In this document: positions 52,722 through 61,736 of the stretch, piece after piece
Position numbering within the stretch: the first letter of the stretch is position 1
Layout of the letters: every line of letters begins with the position of its first letter
DNA from: Streptomyces venezuelae
Lineage (GTDB): Bacteria; Actinomycetota; Actinomycetes; Streptomycetales; Streptomycetaceae
Direction of reading: 5' to 3'
NCBI RefSeq assembly: GCF_008642315.1
Contig: NZ_CP029192.1
Span: 1,612,001 to 1,676,000 of the forward strand
Length of the DNA stretch: 64,000 nt
Program-made: the position numbers and the translations under genes
The notes under the pieces: model-generated
The model's input: the letters and a program-made list of their open reading frames with translations, nothing else
Databases searched by the model: none
Told to the model about the DNA's origin: nothing

Positions 52722-52837
52722 GGGGCGTGGGGAACTGCGCGAGCAACCCACGACAAGCCGCAGACGCGCCGCGGGGGCGAGCCGGTAGACGCGGCTGCGG
52801 CTCCGACGTGGCTGAGCGCGCAGTTCCTCGCGCCCCT
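52722..52837. repeat. REP-like inverted element, copy 2
   Basis: GGGGCGTGGGGAACTGCGCG at 52722-52741 pairs with GCGCAGTTCCTCGCGCCCC near 52817-52836, with two or so mismatches. Its centre resembles copy 1 (AGCCGCAGACGCG). It lies 20 bases after the ABC ATPase stop codon. Confidence 0.7.
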
Positions 52838-52856
52838 GAAGCGGCGCCCCGCGCCG

Positions 52857-53690
52857 TCAGGCGGGCCCTCGGCCCTCCAGCTCGTGGCGGAGGTCGTCCA
52901 GTTCGGAGCCGCCCGCCATCTGGCGGGTCAGTTCGTCGAGGGTGATCTCGTCGCGGGTGTAGCTGCCCGACATCGCGCCGCGCTTGAGGAGGACGAACCG
53001 GTCCCCGACCAGGTACGCGTGGTGGGGGTTGTGGGTGATGAGGACCACGCCCAGGCCCGCGTCCCGCGCCGCGGCCACGTACTTCAGGACGACGCCGGAC
53101 TGCTTGACGCCGAGCGCGGCGGTCGGCTCGTCGAGGACGAGGACCTTCGCGCCGAAGTAGACGGCGCGAGCGATCGCCACGCACTGGCGCTCACCGCCCG
53201 AGAGCGTGCCGATGGGCTGGTCCACGTCGCGCAGGTCGATGCCCATGCGGAGCAGCTCCGCGTGGGTCGTCTCACGCATGCGGTCGACGTCCATGCGGCG
53301 GAAGGGGCCCACGCCCTTCGTCGGCTCGGAGCCGAGGAAGAAGTTCCGCCAGACCGGCATGAGGGGGACCACGGCGAGGTCCTGGTACACCGTGGCGATG
53401 CCCCGGTCCAGCGCCTCGCGCGGGTTGGCGAACCGCGCCTCCTCGCCCTCGATCGTGAAGGAGCCGGAGTCGTTCCTGTGCAGCCCCGCGATGATCTTGA
53501 TGAGGGTCGACTTGCCCGCGCCGTTGTCGCCGAGCACGCAGGAGATCTCCCCCGCGTGCACCTCCAGGGAGACGCCTTCGAGCGCGCGGATGTTGCCGTA
53601 GAACTTGCTGACGTCGTCGAGCTCGACGAGCGGCGTGCGCCCGCCCCCGTCCTCGGGGACCGCGTCGGTCTTCGTCATGTCCGTGGTCAC
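52857..53690 (-). CDS. Sugar ABC transporter ATP-binding protein
   Basis: A 277-residue ATPase with one nucleotide-binding domain, unlike the two-domain RbsA type. Walker A is [13 protein letters not shown] near residues 53-65, Q-loop VYQDLAVVP, signature [15 protein letters not shown], Walker [13 protein letters not shown], and switch His in LITHNPHHA. It starts at GTG 53690 inside the permease stop (GTGA overlap). It is the last gene of the operon and is followed by REP-like elements. Confidence 0.92.
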   Translation of the reverse strand: MTTDMTKTDAVPEDGGGRTPLVELDDVSKFYGNIRALEGVSLEVHAGEISCVLGDNGAGKSTLIKIIAGLHRNDSGSFTIEGEEARFANPREALDRGIATVYQDLAVVPLMPVWRNFFLGSEPTKGVGPFRRMDVDRMRETTHAELLRMGIDLRDVDQPIGTLSGGERQCVAIARAVYFGAKVLVLDEPTAALGVKQSGVVLKYVAAARDAGLGVVLITHNPHHAYLVGDRFVLLKRGAMSGSYTRDEITLDELTRQMAGGSELDDLRHELEGRGPA

Positions 53691-54742
53691 TTCGTCGCCT
53701 CCGCACGCTTGCGGACCCAGTGGTTCAGGAGGGTCGCCAGGAGCAGCATCACGCCCAGGAAGAACTTGAACCAGTCCGAGTTCCACTCCGCGTACACGAT
53801 GCCCTTGCTGACCATGCCGAAGATCAGCGCACCGACGGCCGCGCCGACCGCCGAACCGTACCCACCGGTGATCAGGCAGCCGCCGATGACCGCCGCGACG
53901 ATGTAGATGAGTTCGTTGCCGACGCCCTCGCCGGACTGCACGGTGTCGTACGAGAACAGCAGGTGCTGGCCGGAGATCCAGGCGCCGAACGCGACGCCCA
54001 TGTAGAGGCCGATCTTCGTCTTGGCGACCGGGACGCCGACCGCGCGGGCCGCGTCCTCGCCGCCGCCCACCGCGAAGATCCAGTTGCCGACGCGGGTGCG
54101 CAGCAGGATCCACGTGGCGACCGCGATCAGCGCGAGCCACCAGAGGATCGTGATCTTGAAGTCGACGCCGCCGATCGTGATGGTCGAGGCGAAGACGTCC
54201 TTCGCGGAGGAGAAGCCCTCCATGTCGGAGATCGACTTGGTGGAGACCGTGCCGCTGATCATCTTGGTGAAGCCGAGGTTCATGCCGGTCAGCATCAGGA
54301 ACGTGCCGAGCGTGATGATGAAGCTCGGCGGGTCCGTGCGGGTCAGCATGACGCCGTTGAAGACGCCGATGGCGAGGGTGACGAGCAGCGAGACGCCGAC
54401 GCCCACCCAGACGTTCGCCGTCATCTGGTAGCTGAACATCGACGAGACGAGGGCGGAGGTCGTCACGAGGACGCCCGCCGACAGGTCGAACTCGCCGCCG
54501 ATCATCAGCAGGGCCACCGGCACCGCCATGATGCCGAGGGTCGATGCGGCGTACAGGACCGTCGCGAGGCTGCTGGCCTGGAGGAAGCTGTCCGCGACGA
54601 ACGAGAAGAAGATGAAGACGGCGATGGCGCCGACGACCGAGCCGAGCTCGGGTCGGCCCATCAGCTTCTTCAGCGGCGAGGTCTTGACGAGCCGCTCGTC
54701 GGTTTTGTCGCCCGGTGCGGGCGCCGGTGCTGTCGCGGTCAT
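53687..54742 (-). CDS. Sugar ABC transporter permease (BPD_transp_2 type)
   Basis: A 351-residue permease of the RbsC/XylH group with about ten membrane segments. Family marks are [20 protein letters not shown] near 80-100, the long [20 protein letters not shown] stretch, and ATPase-contact region [20 protein letters not shown]. It starts at ATG 54742, overlapping the binding-protein stop by 4 bases. Only one permease gene is present, so it should work as a homodimer. Confidence 0.92.
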   Translation of the reverse strand: MTATAPAPAPGDKTDERLVKTSPLKKLMGRPELGSVVGAIAVFIFFSFVADSFLQASSLATVLYAASTLGIMAVPVALLMIGGEFDLSAGVLVTTSALVSSMFSYQMTANVWVGVGVSLLVTLAIGVFNGVMLTRTDPPSFIITLGTFLMLTGMNLGFTKMISGTVSTKSISDMEGFSSAKDVFASTITIGGVDFKITILWWLALIAVATWILLRTRVGNWIFAVGGGEDAARAVGVPVAKTKIGLYMGVAFGAWISGQHLLFSYDTVQSGEGVGNELIYIVAAVIGGCLITGGYGSAVGAAVGALIFGMVSKGIVYAEWNSDWFKFFLGVMLLLATLLNHWVRKRAEATK

Positions 54743-55758
54743 CGGGTCCCTCGCTTCGCGTAGTCCTCCAGCTCGGCGGCCTGGTCCTTGGTGATGATCT
54801 GCGGGCCCGTGAGGACGGGACGGCCGCCGCCGAGGACGTCGGCGTTGTACTTGTACAGCCACAGCAGGTCGACGGCCTGGTAGCCCTGGAGGTAGGGCTG
54901 CTGGTCGACGGCGAAGCCGAGGTCGCCGGACTTCAGGCCGGCCGCGACCGTCTCGTTCAGGTCGAAGGTGTCGATCTCGGCCTTGCTGCCCGCGCTGTCC
55001 GCGGCCTTCACCGCGGTGTCCGCGAAGGGCGCGCCGAGCGTGACGACGGCGTCGATGGACTTGTCGGTCTGCAGCCGGGCCTCGATGGAGGACTGCACGT
55101 CGGGCATGTTCGTGCCGGTGACGTACAGGTTCTGCATCTTGCCGTCGAAGGTCTTCTTGGCGCCGTCGCAGCGCTGCTCGTGGCCGACGTTGCCCTGCTC
55201 GTGCAGGATGCAGAGCGCCTTCTTCTTGCCGCGCTTGTTGAGCTCCTCGCCGACGGCCTCGCCCGCGATCGTCTCGTCCTGCCCGATGTGGGTGAGCGCC
55301 CCGAACTTCTTGGACTCGGCCGAGCCGGAGTTCACGGTGATCACCGGGATGCCGGCCTTCTTCGCGCGGGCCAGGGCACCCTTCATCGCGTCCGGCTTGG
55401 CCAGCGTGACGATGATCCCGTCGACCTTCTTGTCGATGTAGGAGTCCACGAGCTGGGCCTGCTGCTGGGCCTCGTCGTCATGGGCGTAGAGGAAATTGAT
55501 GTTGTCCTTGCGGGCGGCCTGCTCGGCACCGCTCTGGACGATGTCCCAGAAGGTGTCGCCGTCGCCCGAGTGGGTCACCATGCCGAAGGTCCAGCGCGGT
55601 GTGTTCACCGCCGCCTTGCCCTGCGCGGTCGCCGCCTTGCGGGCGTCCTCCGCGCGTTTGCCGCCGGTGCTGCTGCATCCGGTGAGTCCCGCGGTGACCC
55701 CGAGCACCGCCACCAGCACGGCGCCCACCGTACGTACCCCTGTCTTCACCCTTGCCAC
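54739..55758 (-). CDS. Sugar-binding lipoprotein, copy 1
   Basis: A 339-residue periplasmic-binding-protein-like (SBP 4) lipoprotein, started at GTG 55758; GTG 55749 is possible. Lipobox LTGC at about residue 24-27. Mature domain: [80 protein letters not shown] and [20 protein letters not shown]. It is about 60 percent the same as the neighbour upstream by eye, with matching motifs along the full length; the two arose by tandem duplication. Confidence 0.92.
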   Translation of the reverse strand: MARVKTGVRTVGAVLVAVLGVTAGLTGCSSTGGKRAEDARKAATAQGKAAVNTPRWTFGMVTHSGDGDTFWDIVQSGAEQAARKDNINFLYAHDDEAQQQAQLVDSYIDKKVDGIIVTLAKPDAMKGALARAKKAGIPVITVNSGSAESKKFGALTHIGQDETIAGEAVGEELNKRGKKKALCILHEQGNVGHEQRCDGAKKTFDGKMQNLYVTGTNMPDVQSSIEARLQTDKSIDAVVTLGAPFADTAVKAADSAGSKAEIDTFDLNETVAAGLKSGDLGFAVDQQPYLQGYQAVDLLWLYKYNADVLGGGRPVLTGPQIITKDQAAELEDYAKRGTR

Positions 55759-55873
55759 GACGCCGTGCCCTTCTTGCTCTGCTGCTCTGTGCGGCCGGTC
55801 CGGATCCCCGGCCCCAGCCGCCCAAGTATCGACCACGCGGATCACGCGTGTGTTCATCGGGTGCCGCGAGTGT

Positions 55874-56941
55874 TCATCGCGTACCGCGCGCGGTGTACTT
55901 CTCCAGCTTCGGCACGTCCTTCCCGGTGACGATGGCGGGCCCGGTGAGAACGGGCTTGCCGCCTCCCAGGACGTTGGCGTTGGTCTCGTAGAGCCACAGC
56001 TCGTCCACGGAGAGGTAGCCCTGGAGGTAGGGCTGCTGGTCGACGGCGAACCCGACCTCCTTCGCCTTCATCCTCTTCACGACCTCGGCGTTCAGGTCGA
56101 ACGTGTCGATCTCGGCCTTGCTGCCCGTATCCTCCTTGGCCTTCACCGAGTACGCGGCGATGGGCGCGCCGAGGGTGACGACCACGTCGATGTCCTTGGT
56201 GGCCTGGAGCTTCGCGCTGATGGAGGACTGGGAGGCGGGCGCGTTGGTGCCCTCGACGTTGAGGTTCTCGACGGAGCCGCCGAAGCTCTTCTTCACTCCG
56301 GCGCAGCGCTGTTCGAGCGAGACGTTGCCCTGTTCGTGGATGACGCAGAGGGCCTTCTTCTTGCCGCGCTCGTCGAGCTCGTCGCCGACGGCCTCGCCGG
56401 CCACGGACTCGTCCTGCCCGATGTGGCTGAGCGCGCCGAACTCCTCGGAGAACTCGCCGCCCGAGTTGATCGTGACGACCGGGATCCCGGCGGCCTTCGC
56501 CTTGCCGAGCACGGACCGCATCGCCTCGGGCTTGGCCAGGGTCACGATGATCCCGTCGACCTTCTTGTCGACGAAGGACTGGACGAGCTCGGCCTGGCCC
56601 TTGGCCTCCTTGTCGTTGGCGTAGAGGAACTGGACGTTGTCCTTGCGGGCGGCCTGCTTGGCGCCGCTGCGGACGATGTCCCAGAAGGTGTCGCCCTCGC
56701 CCGAGTGCGTGACCATCGCGATCTTGAGCCTGGGCGTGTTCACGCCGGTGCCGCCCCCGCTCCCGCCGTCCCCGGACTTGTCCTCGTCGTCCTTGCCGCC
56801 CGAGCTGCTGCAGCCGGCGGCGAGCGCGATCACCGCCAGACAGGCGACGACCCCTTTGGCCGTACGGGACGTGTGCATGGCTGTGCGGGATGTACGCATG
56901 GCTGTGCGGGATGTACGCATGACTGTGCGGGATGTACGCAT
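55874..56941 (-). CDS. Sugar-binding lipoprotein, copy 2
   Basis: A 355-residue paralogue of the next gene and first gene of the ABC operon. Start ATG 56941 has GAGGGG upstream. The signal region is odd: MRTSRTV, MRTSRTA, MRTSRTA and MHTSRTA are encoded by 21-base tandem repeats, each starting with ATG. Then come a hydrophobic stretch and the lipobox LAAGC. The mature part has [54 protein letters not shown] and [20 protein letters not shown]. Two binding proteins for one permease suggest a wider range of ligands (inference). Confidence 0.92.
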   Translation of the reverse strand: MRTSRTVMRTSRTAMRTSRTAMHTSRTAKGVVACLAVIALAAGCSSSGGKDDEDKSGDGGSGGGTGVNTPRLKIAMVTHSGEGDTFWDIVRSGAKQAARKDNVQFLYANDKEAKGQAELVQSFVDKKVDGIIVTLAKPEAMRSVLGKAKAAGIPVVTINSGGEFSEEFGALSHIGQDESVAGEAVGDELDERGKKKALCVIHEQGNVSLEQRCAGVKKSFGGSVENLNVEGTNAPASQSSISAKLQATKDIDVVVTLGAPIAAYSVKAKEDTGSKAEIDTFDLNAEVVKRMKAKEVGFAVDQQPYLQGYLSVDELWLYETNANVLGGGKPVLTGPAIVTGKDVPKLEKYTARGTR

Positions 56942-56943
56942 GG
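56860..56943 (-). repeat. 21-base tandem repeats at the start of binding-protein copy 2
   Basis: Three nearly exact units (56881-56901, 56902-56922, 56923-56943; CTGTGCGGGATGTACGCATG and one base) follow a diverged fourth (56860-56880). Each carries one in-frame ATG and codes for M-R/H-T-S-R-T-A/V. Copy number could change by slippage without altering the frame. Confidence 0.9.
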
Positions 56944-57022
56944 TGGACCACCCCTCGTCTCCCGGCCGCCTCGGTGCGGCTGGAGGAGTTCTAGCGGGGG
57001 GTGCGCGGGACCGTCAATAAGT

Positions 57023-57040
57023 TTGTCAGAACATTCTGAC
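57023..57040. promoter_or_regulatory. Candidate GntR operator before the ABC operon
   Basis: TTGTCAGAACAT at 57023-57034 resembles the TTGTCnGGACAA sites by gntR and the dehydrogenase gene. GTCAGAA-CA-TTCTGAC at 57025-57040 is in addition a 7-base perfect inverted repeat. It overlaps the gntR stop codon and lies about 85 bases before the first binding-protein start. Confidence 0.5.
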
Positions 57041-57831
57041 TACGGGCGTACGAGGAGCTGGAACTCGAAGGAGTACCGCGACGCGCGGTAGACGTGCGAG
57101 CCGTACTCGACGGCGCGTCCCGTGTCGTCGAAGGTGGTGCGCCGCATGGTCAGCAGCGGGGCGCCCGCCGGCTCGGCGAGCAGCTCCGCCTCCTCGGCGG
57201 TGGCGGCGCGGGCGCCGACGGACTGACGGGCGCTGTGCAGGGTGAGGCCCGCCGCGCGCATCAGGCGGTAGAGACCGGTGGCCTCCAGGCGCGCCGGGTC
57301 GAGGTCCAGGAGGCCGGTGGGCAGGTGGTTGCGCAGGTGGGCCATGGGTTCGCCGTGCGCGAGCCGGAGCCGCTCGACGAGGTGCACCTCGTCGCCCTCG
57401 GCGACCCCGAGCGCCGCCGCGACCTCGGCCGTGGCGGGCTCCAGGGCGGTGCGCAGGACCCGGGTCTCGGGGCGCTGCCCCGCGGCCTCCAGGTCGTCGT
57501 AGAGACTGCTGAGCTCCAGGGGCCGCTTGACCTGACTGTGCACGACCTGGGTCCCGACACCCCGCCGCCGCACGAGCAGACCCTTGTCGACGAGGGACTG
57601 GATGGCCTGCCGCACCGTGGGCCGCGAGAGCCCGAGCCGCCCGGCGAGCTCGATCTCGTTCCCGAGGAGACTGCCCGGCGTCAGGGCCCCGCGCTCGATC
57701 GCCGCTTCCAGCTGCTGGGCCAGCTGGAAGTAGAGCGGAACGGGACTGCTGCGGTCTACGCCGAGCCGGAGGTCCACGGTGGGGTCCTGGACCGGCTTGC
57801 CCTGAGCTGCTTTGGCGACTGGTTTGGACAC
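57040..57831 (-). CDS. GntR family (HutC-type) transcriptional regulator
   Basis: A 263-residue regulator starting at GTG 57831. The winged HTH at about 25-95 reads PLYFQLAQQLEAAIERGALT, ELAGRLGLSRPTVRQAIQSL and VDKGLLVRRRGVGTQVV. The C-terminal UTRA domain (about 110-255) has LSSLYDDLEAAGQRPETRVL and ARQSVGARAATAEEAELL, ending in VYRASRYSFEFQLLV. UTRA domains bind sugars or phosphosugars. It lies just upstream of the sugar ABC operon, on the same strand, and close to shared palindromes, so it is the likely repressor of that operon and of the dehydrogenase gene. Confidence 0.92.
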   Translation of the reverse strand: MSKPVAKAAQGKPVQDPTVDLRLGVDRSSPVPLYFQLAQQLEAAIERGALTPGSLLGNEIELAGRLGLSRPTVRQAIQSLVDKGLLVRRRGVGTQVVHSQVKRPLELSSLYDDLEAAGQRPETRVLRTALEPATAEVAAALGVAEGDEVHLVERLRLAHGEPMAHLRNHLPTGLLDLDPARLEATGLYRLMRAAGLTLHSARQSVGARAATAEEAELLAEPAGAPLLTMRRTTFDDTGRAVEYGSHVYRASRYSFEFQLLVRP

Positions 57832-57872
57832 GTGGCGAGCGTAGTCCCAGGAGATGATGACGGGAAGTTCTG

Positions 57873-57894
57873 AAGTTCTGTTGTCCGGACAAAG
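57873..57894. promoter_or_regulatory. Candidate GntR operator upstream of gntR
   Basis: The perfect palindrome TTGTCCGGACAA is at 57881-57892. The 22 bases 57873-57894 equal 58834-58855 with one mismatch. Its place, 42-63 bases before the gntR start, fits autoregulation. Confidence 0.62.
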
Positions 57895-57953
57895 CAGGCG
57901 GGCGGCGGTCAGAGCCTGCGGGGCCAGAGCTTTGGGCGCCAGAGCTTGCGGGG

Positions 57954-58766
57954 TCAGAGCTTGCGGGCCACCGCCCCGTACATCGCGATCGCCGCGTCGT
58001 CGATGCCCTGCTGCTCCGGGCCCGGGCGCCATTTGTGGACCTGGGTGACGCCGGGATCGACCAGTTCCATGCCGTCGAAGAACGACGTGGCCGTCGGGAG
58101 GTCCCGCAGGGCCATGGGCATGCCCTGGGAGGCGTACTCCTCGGCGACCCGGCCCACCTCGCCGGGGGCGAAGTCGCCGGTGCCGATGGTCATGGCGAGG
58201 AAACTGCCCGACGGGAGCGGGTCCAGGAGGCGCTGGACCAGACGGCGGTCGTCCGGGGGCAGGATGAAGTGGAGGATGCCGATGACCATCAGGCCGACCG
58301 GCTCCCCCAGATCGATCAGCTCGCGGAACTCCGCGCTGTCCAGGATGGCGTCCGGGTCGTGCATGTCCGCGTCGATGTACGCCGTCGCGCCCTCGGGCGT
58401 GCTCTGGAGGAGCGCGCGGGCGTGGGCCAGGACGATGGGGTCGTTGTCGACGTAGACGACGTGCGCCTCCGGCGCCACCTCCTGCGCCACCTCGTGGAGG
58501 TTGGGGGCCGTGGGCAACCCGGTTCCTATGTCCAGGAATTGGCGGATGCCCCGCTCCTGCGCGAGGTAGTGCCCGGCGCGGTGCATGAACCGGCGGTTCT
58601 CCAGCATGTGCACCGGCAGCGCGGGCCAGTGCTCGCACATCGTGTCGCCCGCCGCGGCATCCACGGGGTAGTGGTCCTTGCCGCCCAGGATGTAGTCGTA
58701 CACGCGCGCCGAATGTGCCGTCGAGGTGTCGATCCGATCGCCCGCGCCGTGCATGGGCCGCTCCAA
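57954..58766 (-). CDS. SAM-dependent methyltransferase, DUF574/Methyltransf_19 type
   Basis: A 270-residue protein of a family that is strongly expanded in streptomycetes. The usual beginning STAHSARVYDYILGGKDHYP is at about 15-34, the SAM-binding motif FLDIGTGLPTAPNLHEVA at about 77-94, VVYVDNDPIVLAHARAL follows, then LMVIGILHFI and the end DDAAIAMYGAVARKL. The targets of this family are mostly unknown. It stands between gntR and the dehydrogenase gene and reads leftward; whether it belongs to the sugar regulon is not clear. Confidence 0.88.
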   Translation of the reverse strand: MERPMHGAGDRIDTSTAHSARVYDYILGGKDHYPVDAAAGDTMCEHWPALPVHMLENRRFMHRAGHYLAQERGIRQFLDIGTGLPTAPNLHEVAQEVAPEAHVVYVDNDPIVLAHARALLQSTPEGATAYIDADMHDPDAILDSAEFRELIDLGEPVGLMVIGILHFILPPDDRRLVQRLLDPLPSGSFLAMTIGTGDFAPGEVGRVAEEYASQGMPMALRDLPTATSFFDGMELVDPGVTQVHKWRPGPEQQGIDDAAIAMYGAVARKL

Positions 58767-58833
58767 TTCTCCGTGGACTCACCGGACTTCGGTGACTGCG
58801 CCGAACCTACGCCACCGGACGGCACTGTCGCTT

Positions 58834-58855
58834 AAGTTCTGTTGTCAGGACAAAG
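58834..58855. promoter_or_regulatory. Candidate GntR operator upstream of the dehydrogenase gene
   Basis: TTGTCAGGACAA at 58842-58853 is inside a 22-base sequence repeated before gntR (21 of 22 equal). It lies 38-59 bases before ATG 58893 and 67 bases from the start of the divergent methyltransferase. TTGACA follows at 58858-58863. Confidence 0.62.
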
Positions 58856-58892
58856 GATTGACAGGGGCGTCCGGCGTCGCGAGGGTGGGTGC

Positions 58893-59906
58893 ATGCGCAT
58901 CGGACTGATCGGAACGGGCCGCATCGGCTCCTTCCACGCGGCCGCCCTCAGCCACCACCCCGACGTGACGTCCCTGGTGATCGCCGACGCCGACACCGCG
59001 CGGGCCACCGCCCTCGCGGCGCGGACCGGGGCGACTCCGGTGGCCTCGGCGGACGACGTCTTCGCCGCGGGGGTGGACGCCGTCGTCATCACCGCGGCGA
59101 CCTCCGCGCACGCGGAGCTCATCGGCAGAGCGGCGCGTGCGGGCCTCCCCGTGTTCTGCGAGAAGCCCATCGCACTCGACCTGCCGGGCACGCTCGCCGC
59201 CCTCGCCGAGGTCGAGGCCGCGGGGACCGTGCTCCAGCTGGGCTTCCAGCGGCGCTTCGACGCGGGGTACACGGCGGCACGCGAGGCGGTGCGCACGGGC
59301 CGGCTCGGGCGGCTGCACACCGTCCGGGCGATCACCTCGGACCCGGCGCCGCCCCCGGCCGCGTACCTGCCGCTCTCCGGCGGCCTCTACCGCGACTGCC
59401 TCGTCCACGACTTCGACATCCTGCGGTGGGTGACGGGGCGTGAGGTCACGGTGGTGTACGCGACGGGGTCCGACACGGGACCCGCCATGTTCCGCGACGC
59501 GGGCGACGTCGACACGGCCGCCGCGGTGCTCACCCTTGACGACGGCACGCTCGCCACGGCGACCGCCACGCGCTGCAACGGCGCGGGGTACGACGTCCGC
59601 ATGGAACTGGCCGGTGAGCAGGACCAGTTGGCCGTCGGCATGGACGAGCGCACGCCGCTGACCTCCGTGGAACCGGCGGGCCCGCCCGCTCCGGTCAAGC
59701 CCTGGCCCGGCTTCCTCGAACGCTTCGCCCCCGCGTACGAGGCGGAGCTCGCCGCCTTCGTCGAGGTGGTCCGGGGCGCACGGGCGAACCCCTGCGACGG
59801 CCGCGAGGCGCTGCACGCGCTGCGCATCGCGGAGGCGTGCGAACTGTCGCGGCGGGAGCGGCGGCCGGTGCGGATGGCGGAGATCACGGAGTTGTACGGG
59901 GACTGA
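58893..59906 (+). CDS. Gfo/Idh/MocA family sugar dehydrogenase, inositol 2-dehydrogenase-like
   Basis: A 337-residue NAD(P)-dependent dehydrogenase starting at ATG 58893. The Rossmann motif LIGTGRIGSFHAAAL is at 4-18, the conserved EKP with Lys in VFCEKPIALDLPG at about 86-98, and the catalytic Asp/His pair in DCLVHDFDILRWVTG at about 168-182. These match myo-inositol and related sugar dehydrogenases (IolG group). The operator upstream is shared with gntR, so it probably oxidises the sugar or cyclitol imported by the ABC system. No further catabolic genes are next to it. Confidence 0.87.
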   Translation: MRIGLIGTGRIGSFHAAALSHHPDVTSLVIADADTARATALAARTGATPVASADDVFAAGVDAVVITAATSAHAELIGRAARAGLPVFCEKPIALDLPGTLAALAEVEAAGTVLQLGFQRRFDAGYTAAREAVRTGRLGRLHTVRAITSDPAPPPAAYLPLSGGLYRDCLVHDFDILRWVTGREVTVVYATGSDTGPAMFRDAGDVDTAAAVLTLDDGTLATATATRCNGAGYDVRMELAGEQDQLAVGMDERTPLTSVEPAGPPAPVKPWPGFLERFAPAYEAELAAFVEVVRGARANPCDGREALHALRIAEACELSRRERRPVRMAEITELYGD

Positions 59907-59954
59907 GCCCCTCCGCATGGGATTGCGCCCCGTACGGGGACGGAGCGCCGCCGC

Positions 59955-60410
59955 TCACGCCGTAGACGAAAGCACTGTCCCCTGCGCGATCGCGCACAAC
60001 GTCTCCGCGCCCTCCTCGCCCACCGCGACCAGCTCGCAGCGCACCGTCGCCTGGCGTCGACCCGAGTGCACCACGACGGCGTGCGCGAGCAGGACCGCGC
60101 CGGTCGCCGGACGTACGTACTGGATGGAGAACCCGGACGTCAGGACGGCCGGGCCGAGCGTCGTGCCCGCCGCGAACGTGATGCTGTTGTCCGCCGCGTA
60201 CGCGAGAACGCCGCCGTGCAGGAAGCCGTTCTGCTGCCGCAGCTCGTCGCGGACGTCGATCTCCAACGTGGCCGCGCCCTCACCGAACCGCGTGATGCGG
60301 GCCCGCACGAGACGGCTGAACGGCTGGGCCTCCAGGACCTTCCGGGCCATGACGAGGTCGAGGGGGTCGGATGCGTCGGATGCCGGCTGCGCGGTCGAAG
60401 GGTCGGTCAT
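59955..60410 (-). CDS. PaaI-type hotdog-fold thioesterase
   Basis: A 151-residue acyl-CoA thioesterase-like protein. The hotdog motif QQNGFLHGGVLAYAADNSIT at about 58-77 contains the helix with the HGG signature and the Asp/Glu region used in hydrolysis, and LTSGFSIQYVRPATGAVL follows. The first 20 residues are an Asp/Ser/Ala-rich extension. It lies next to the P450 gene on the same strand, 9 bases after its stop, and may be transcribed with it; there is no other metabolic link. Confidence 0.87.
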   Translation of the reverse strand: MTDPSTAQPASDASDPLDLVMARKVLEAQPFSRLVRARITRFGEGAATLEIDVRDELRQQNGFLHGGVLAYAADNSITFAAGTTLGPAVLTSGFSIQYVRPATGAVLLAHAVVVHSGRRQATVRCELVAVGEEGAETLCAIAQGTVLSSTA

Positions 60411-60419
60411 GACCGACTA

Positions 60420-61625
60420 CTACCACCGGACGGGAAGCCGCCGCACCCCCCTGATCAGAGTCCCGGGCAGCCACTCCCCCGGCGGGCCGTCCGGCGCAAG
60501 GCCGGGACAGCGCTCCAGGAGCGAGCCGAGGGCGATCTTCGCCTCGACCCGGGCCAGCGGGGCACCCAGGCAGTGGTGGAGACCATGTCCGAAGGCCATG
60601 TGGCCCTGCGCGGCGCGGCGGATGTCGAAGCCGTCGGGTTCGGGGAAGCGGCCGGGGTCGCGGTTGGCCGCGGCGAGGCCGATCCGGACGATCGCGCCCG
60701 TCGGTATCACCACGCCGCCGAGCTCGGTGGGCTCGGTCGCGAAGCGGTACGTGGCGCTCTCCAGCGGGCCTTCGTAGCGCAGGGCCTCCTCTATCGCGCC
60801 GTCGAGGAGGGACATGTCGGCGCGGAGGGCGGCCAGTTGGGCGGGGTGGGTGAACAGGGCGTGCACGGCGTTGGCGATGAGGTTGACCGTCGTCTCGTGC
60901 CCGGCGATCAGCAGCAGGAAGGCCATGCCGCGCAGCTCGGCGGTGGAGAGCCGGTCGCCGCCCTCGTCGTCCGTGGTGCGGATCAACGCACTCAGCAGGT
61001 CCTCGCCCTGCCCTGAACGCCGCTTCGCCTCGACCAGTTCGGCGAGGAACGCGGCCAGTTCCTCGAATGCGGCGCGCTCCGCCTCCTGGTCCGGCGACGC
61101 CACGACTCCGTTGGAGAGGCGGCGGAAGGTCGAGCGGTCGATGTCGGGGACGCCGAGCAGCTCGCAGATCACGGTGATCGGCAGTTGGAAGGCGAACGCT
61201 TCGAGCAGGTCGGCCCGGCGGGCCGTCGCGGACTCGCCGTGGACGAGCATCTCGTCGAGGAGGCCGTCCGTGATGCTCTGGATCCGGGGGCGCATGCCCT
61301 CGACGCGGCGTGCGGTGAACTCGCGGGTGATGAGGGCGCGCAGGCGGGTGTGCTGGGGCGGATCCGCTATCAGCAGGTGGGTGCCGATCAGCTCCTCCTC
61401 GTGGAAGGCGAAACCCGCGGCCGCGGCGGACTTGGCGAAGCGGGGGTCCCGGAGCGCGGATCTGCACTCCTCGTACCCCACCACCACGTACGTGTCGTCC
61501 ATGTCCTCCGGGGGTGGCAGACGGACGCGGTGGACGGGGCCCAGGGCACGGAGTTCCGCGTAGACGGAGTGCGGGTCCTCTCTGAACCGGGTGCCGTACG
61601 TGTCCAGGTCGATGCTCTCCACCAT
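60420..61625 (-). CDS. Cytochrome P450
   Basis: A 401-residue class I bacterial P450 (CYP107/CYP105-like), started at ATG 61625 because GGGAGGGG is 6 bases upstream; the ATG at 61649 has no such site. I-helix motif LLLIAGHETTVNLIANAV, K-helix EEALRYEGPLE, and heme loop FGHGLHHCLGAPLAR with heme-ligating Cys352 are present. ADPPQHTRLRALITREFTARR is the C-helix region. No ferredoxin or reductase gene is next to it, and no biosynthetic cluster surrounds it, so its substrate is open. Confidence 0.94.
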   Translation of the reverse strand: MVESIDLDTYGTRFREDPHSVYAELRALGPVHRVRLPPPEDMDDTYVVVGYEECRSALRDPRFAKSAAAAGFAFHEEELIGTHLLIADPPQHTRLRALITREFTARRVEGMRPRIQSITDGLLDEMLVHGESATARRADLLEAFAFQLPITVICELLGVPDIDRSTFRRLSNGVVASPDQEAERAAFEELAAFLAELVEAKRRSGQGEDLLSALIRTTDDEGGDRLSTAELRGMAFLLLIAGHETTVNLIANAVHALFTHPAQLAALRADMSLLDGAIEEALRYEGPLESATYRFATEPTELGGVVIPTGAIVRIGLAAANRDPGRFPEPDGFDIRRAAQGHMAFGHGLHHCLGAPLARVEAKIALGSLLERCPGLAPDGPPGEWLPGTLIRGVRRLPVRW

Positions 61626-61736
61626 CTGGGTCCCCTCCCAAGTGCTCATGTGACCAACGTGCCGGACGCGGCGCTCTGTTCCCGCCCCGCGCCGCGTTCA
61701 TCCTTCCTGGTCAGCCATGCTGCATACGCGTACTGC

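Noticed and set aside
52576..52837. CRISPR repeats or an origin
   Set aside because: Only two inverted elements with similar insides; no spacers, no iterons or DnaA boxes.
56860..56943. Regular 21-base repeats as a CRISPR array
   Set aside because: Units are directly adjacent without spacers and lie in frame at the start of a gene.
57954..61625. Methyltransferase, thioesterase and P450 as a biosynthetic gene cluster
   Set aside because: They are not one operon, no core synthase, cyclase or precursor peptide gene is near, and the dehydrogenase belongs with the sugar regulon.
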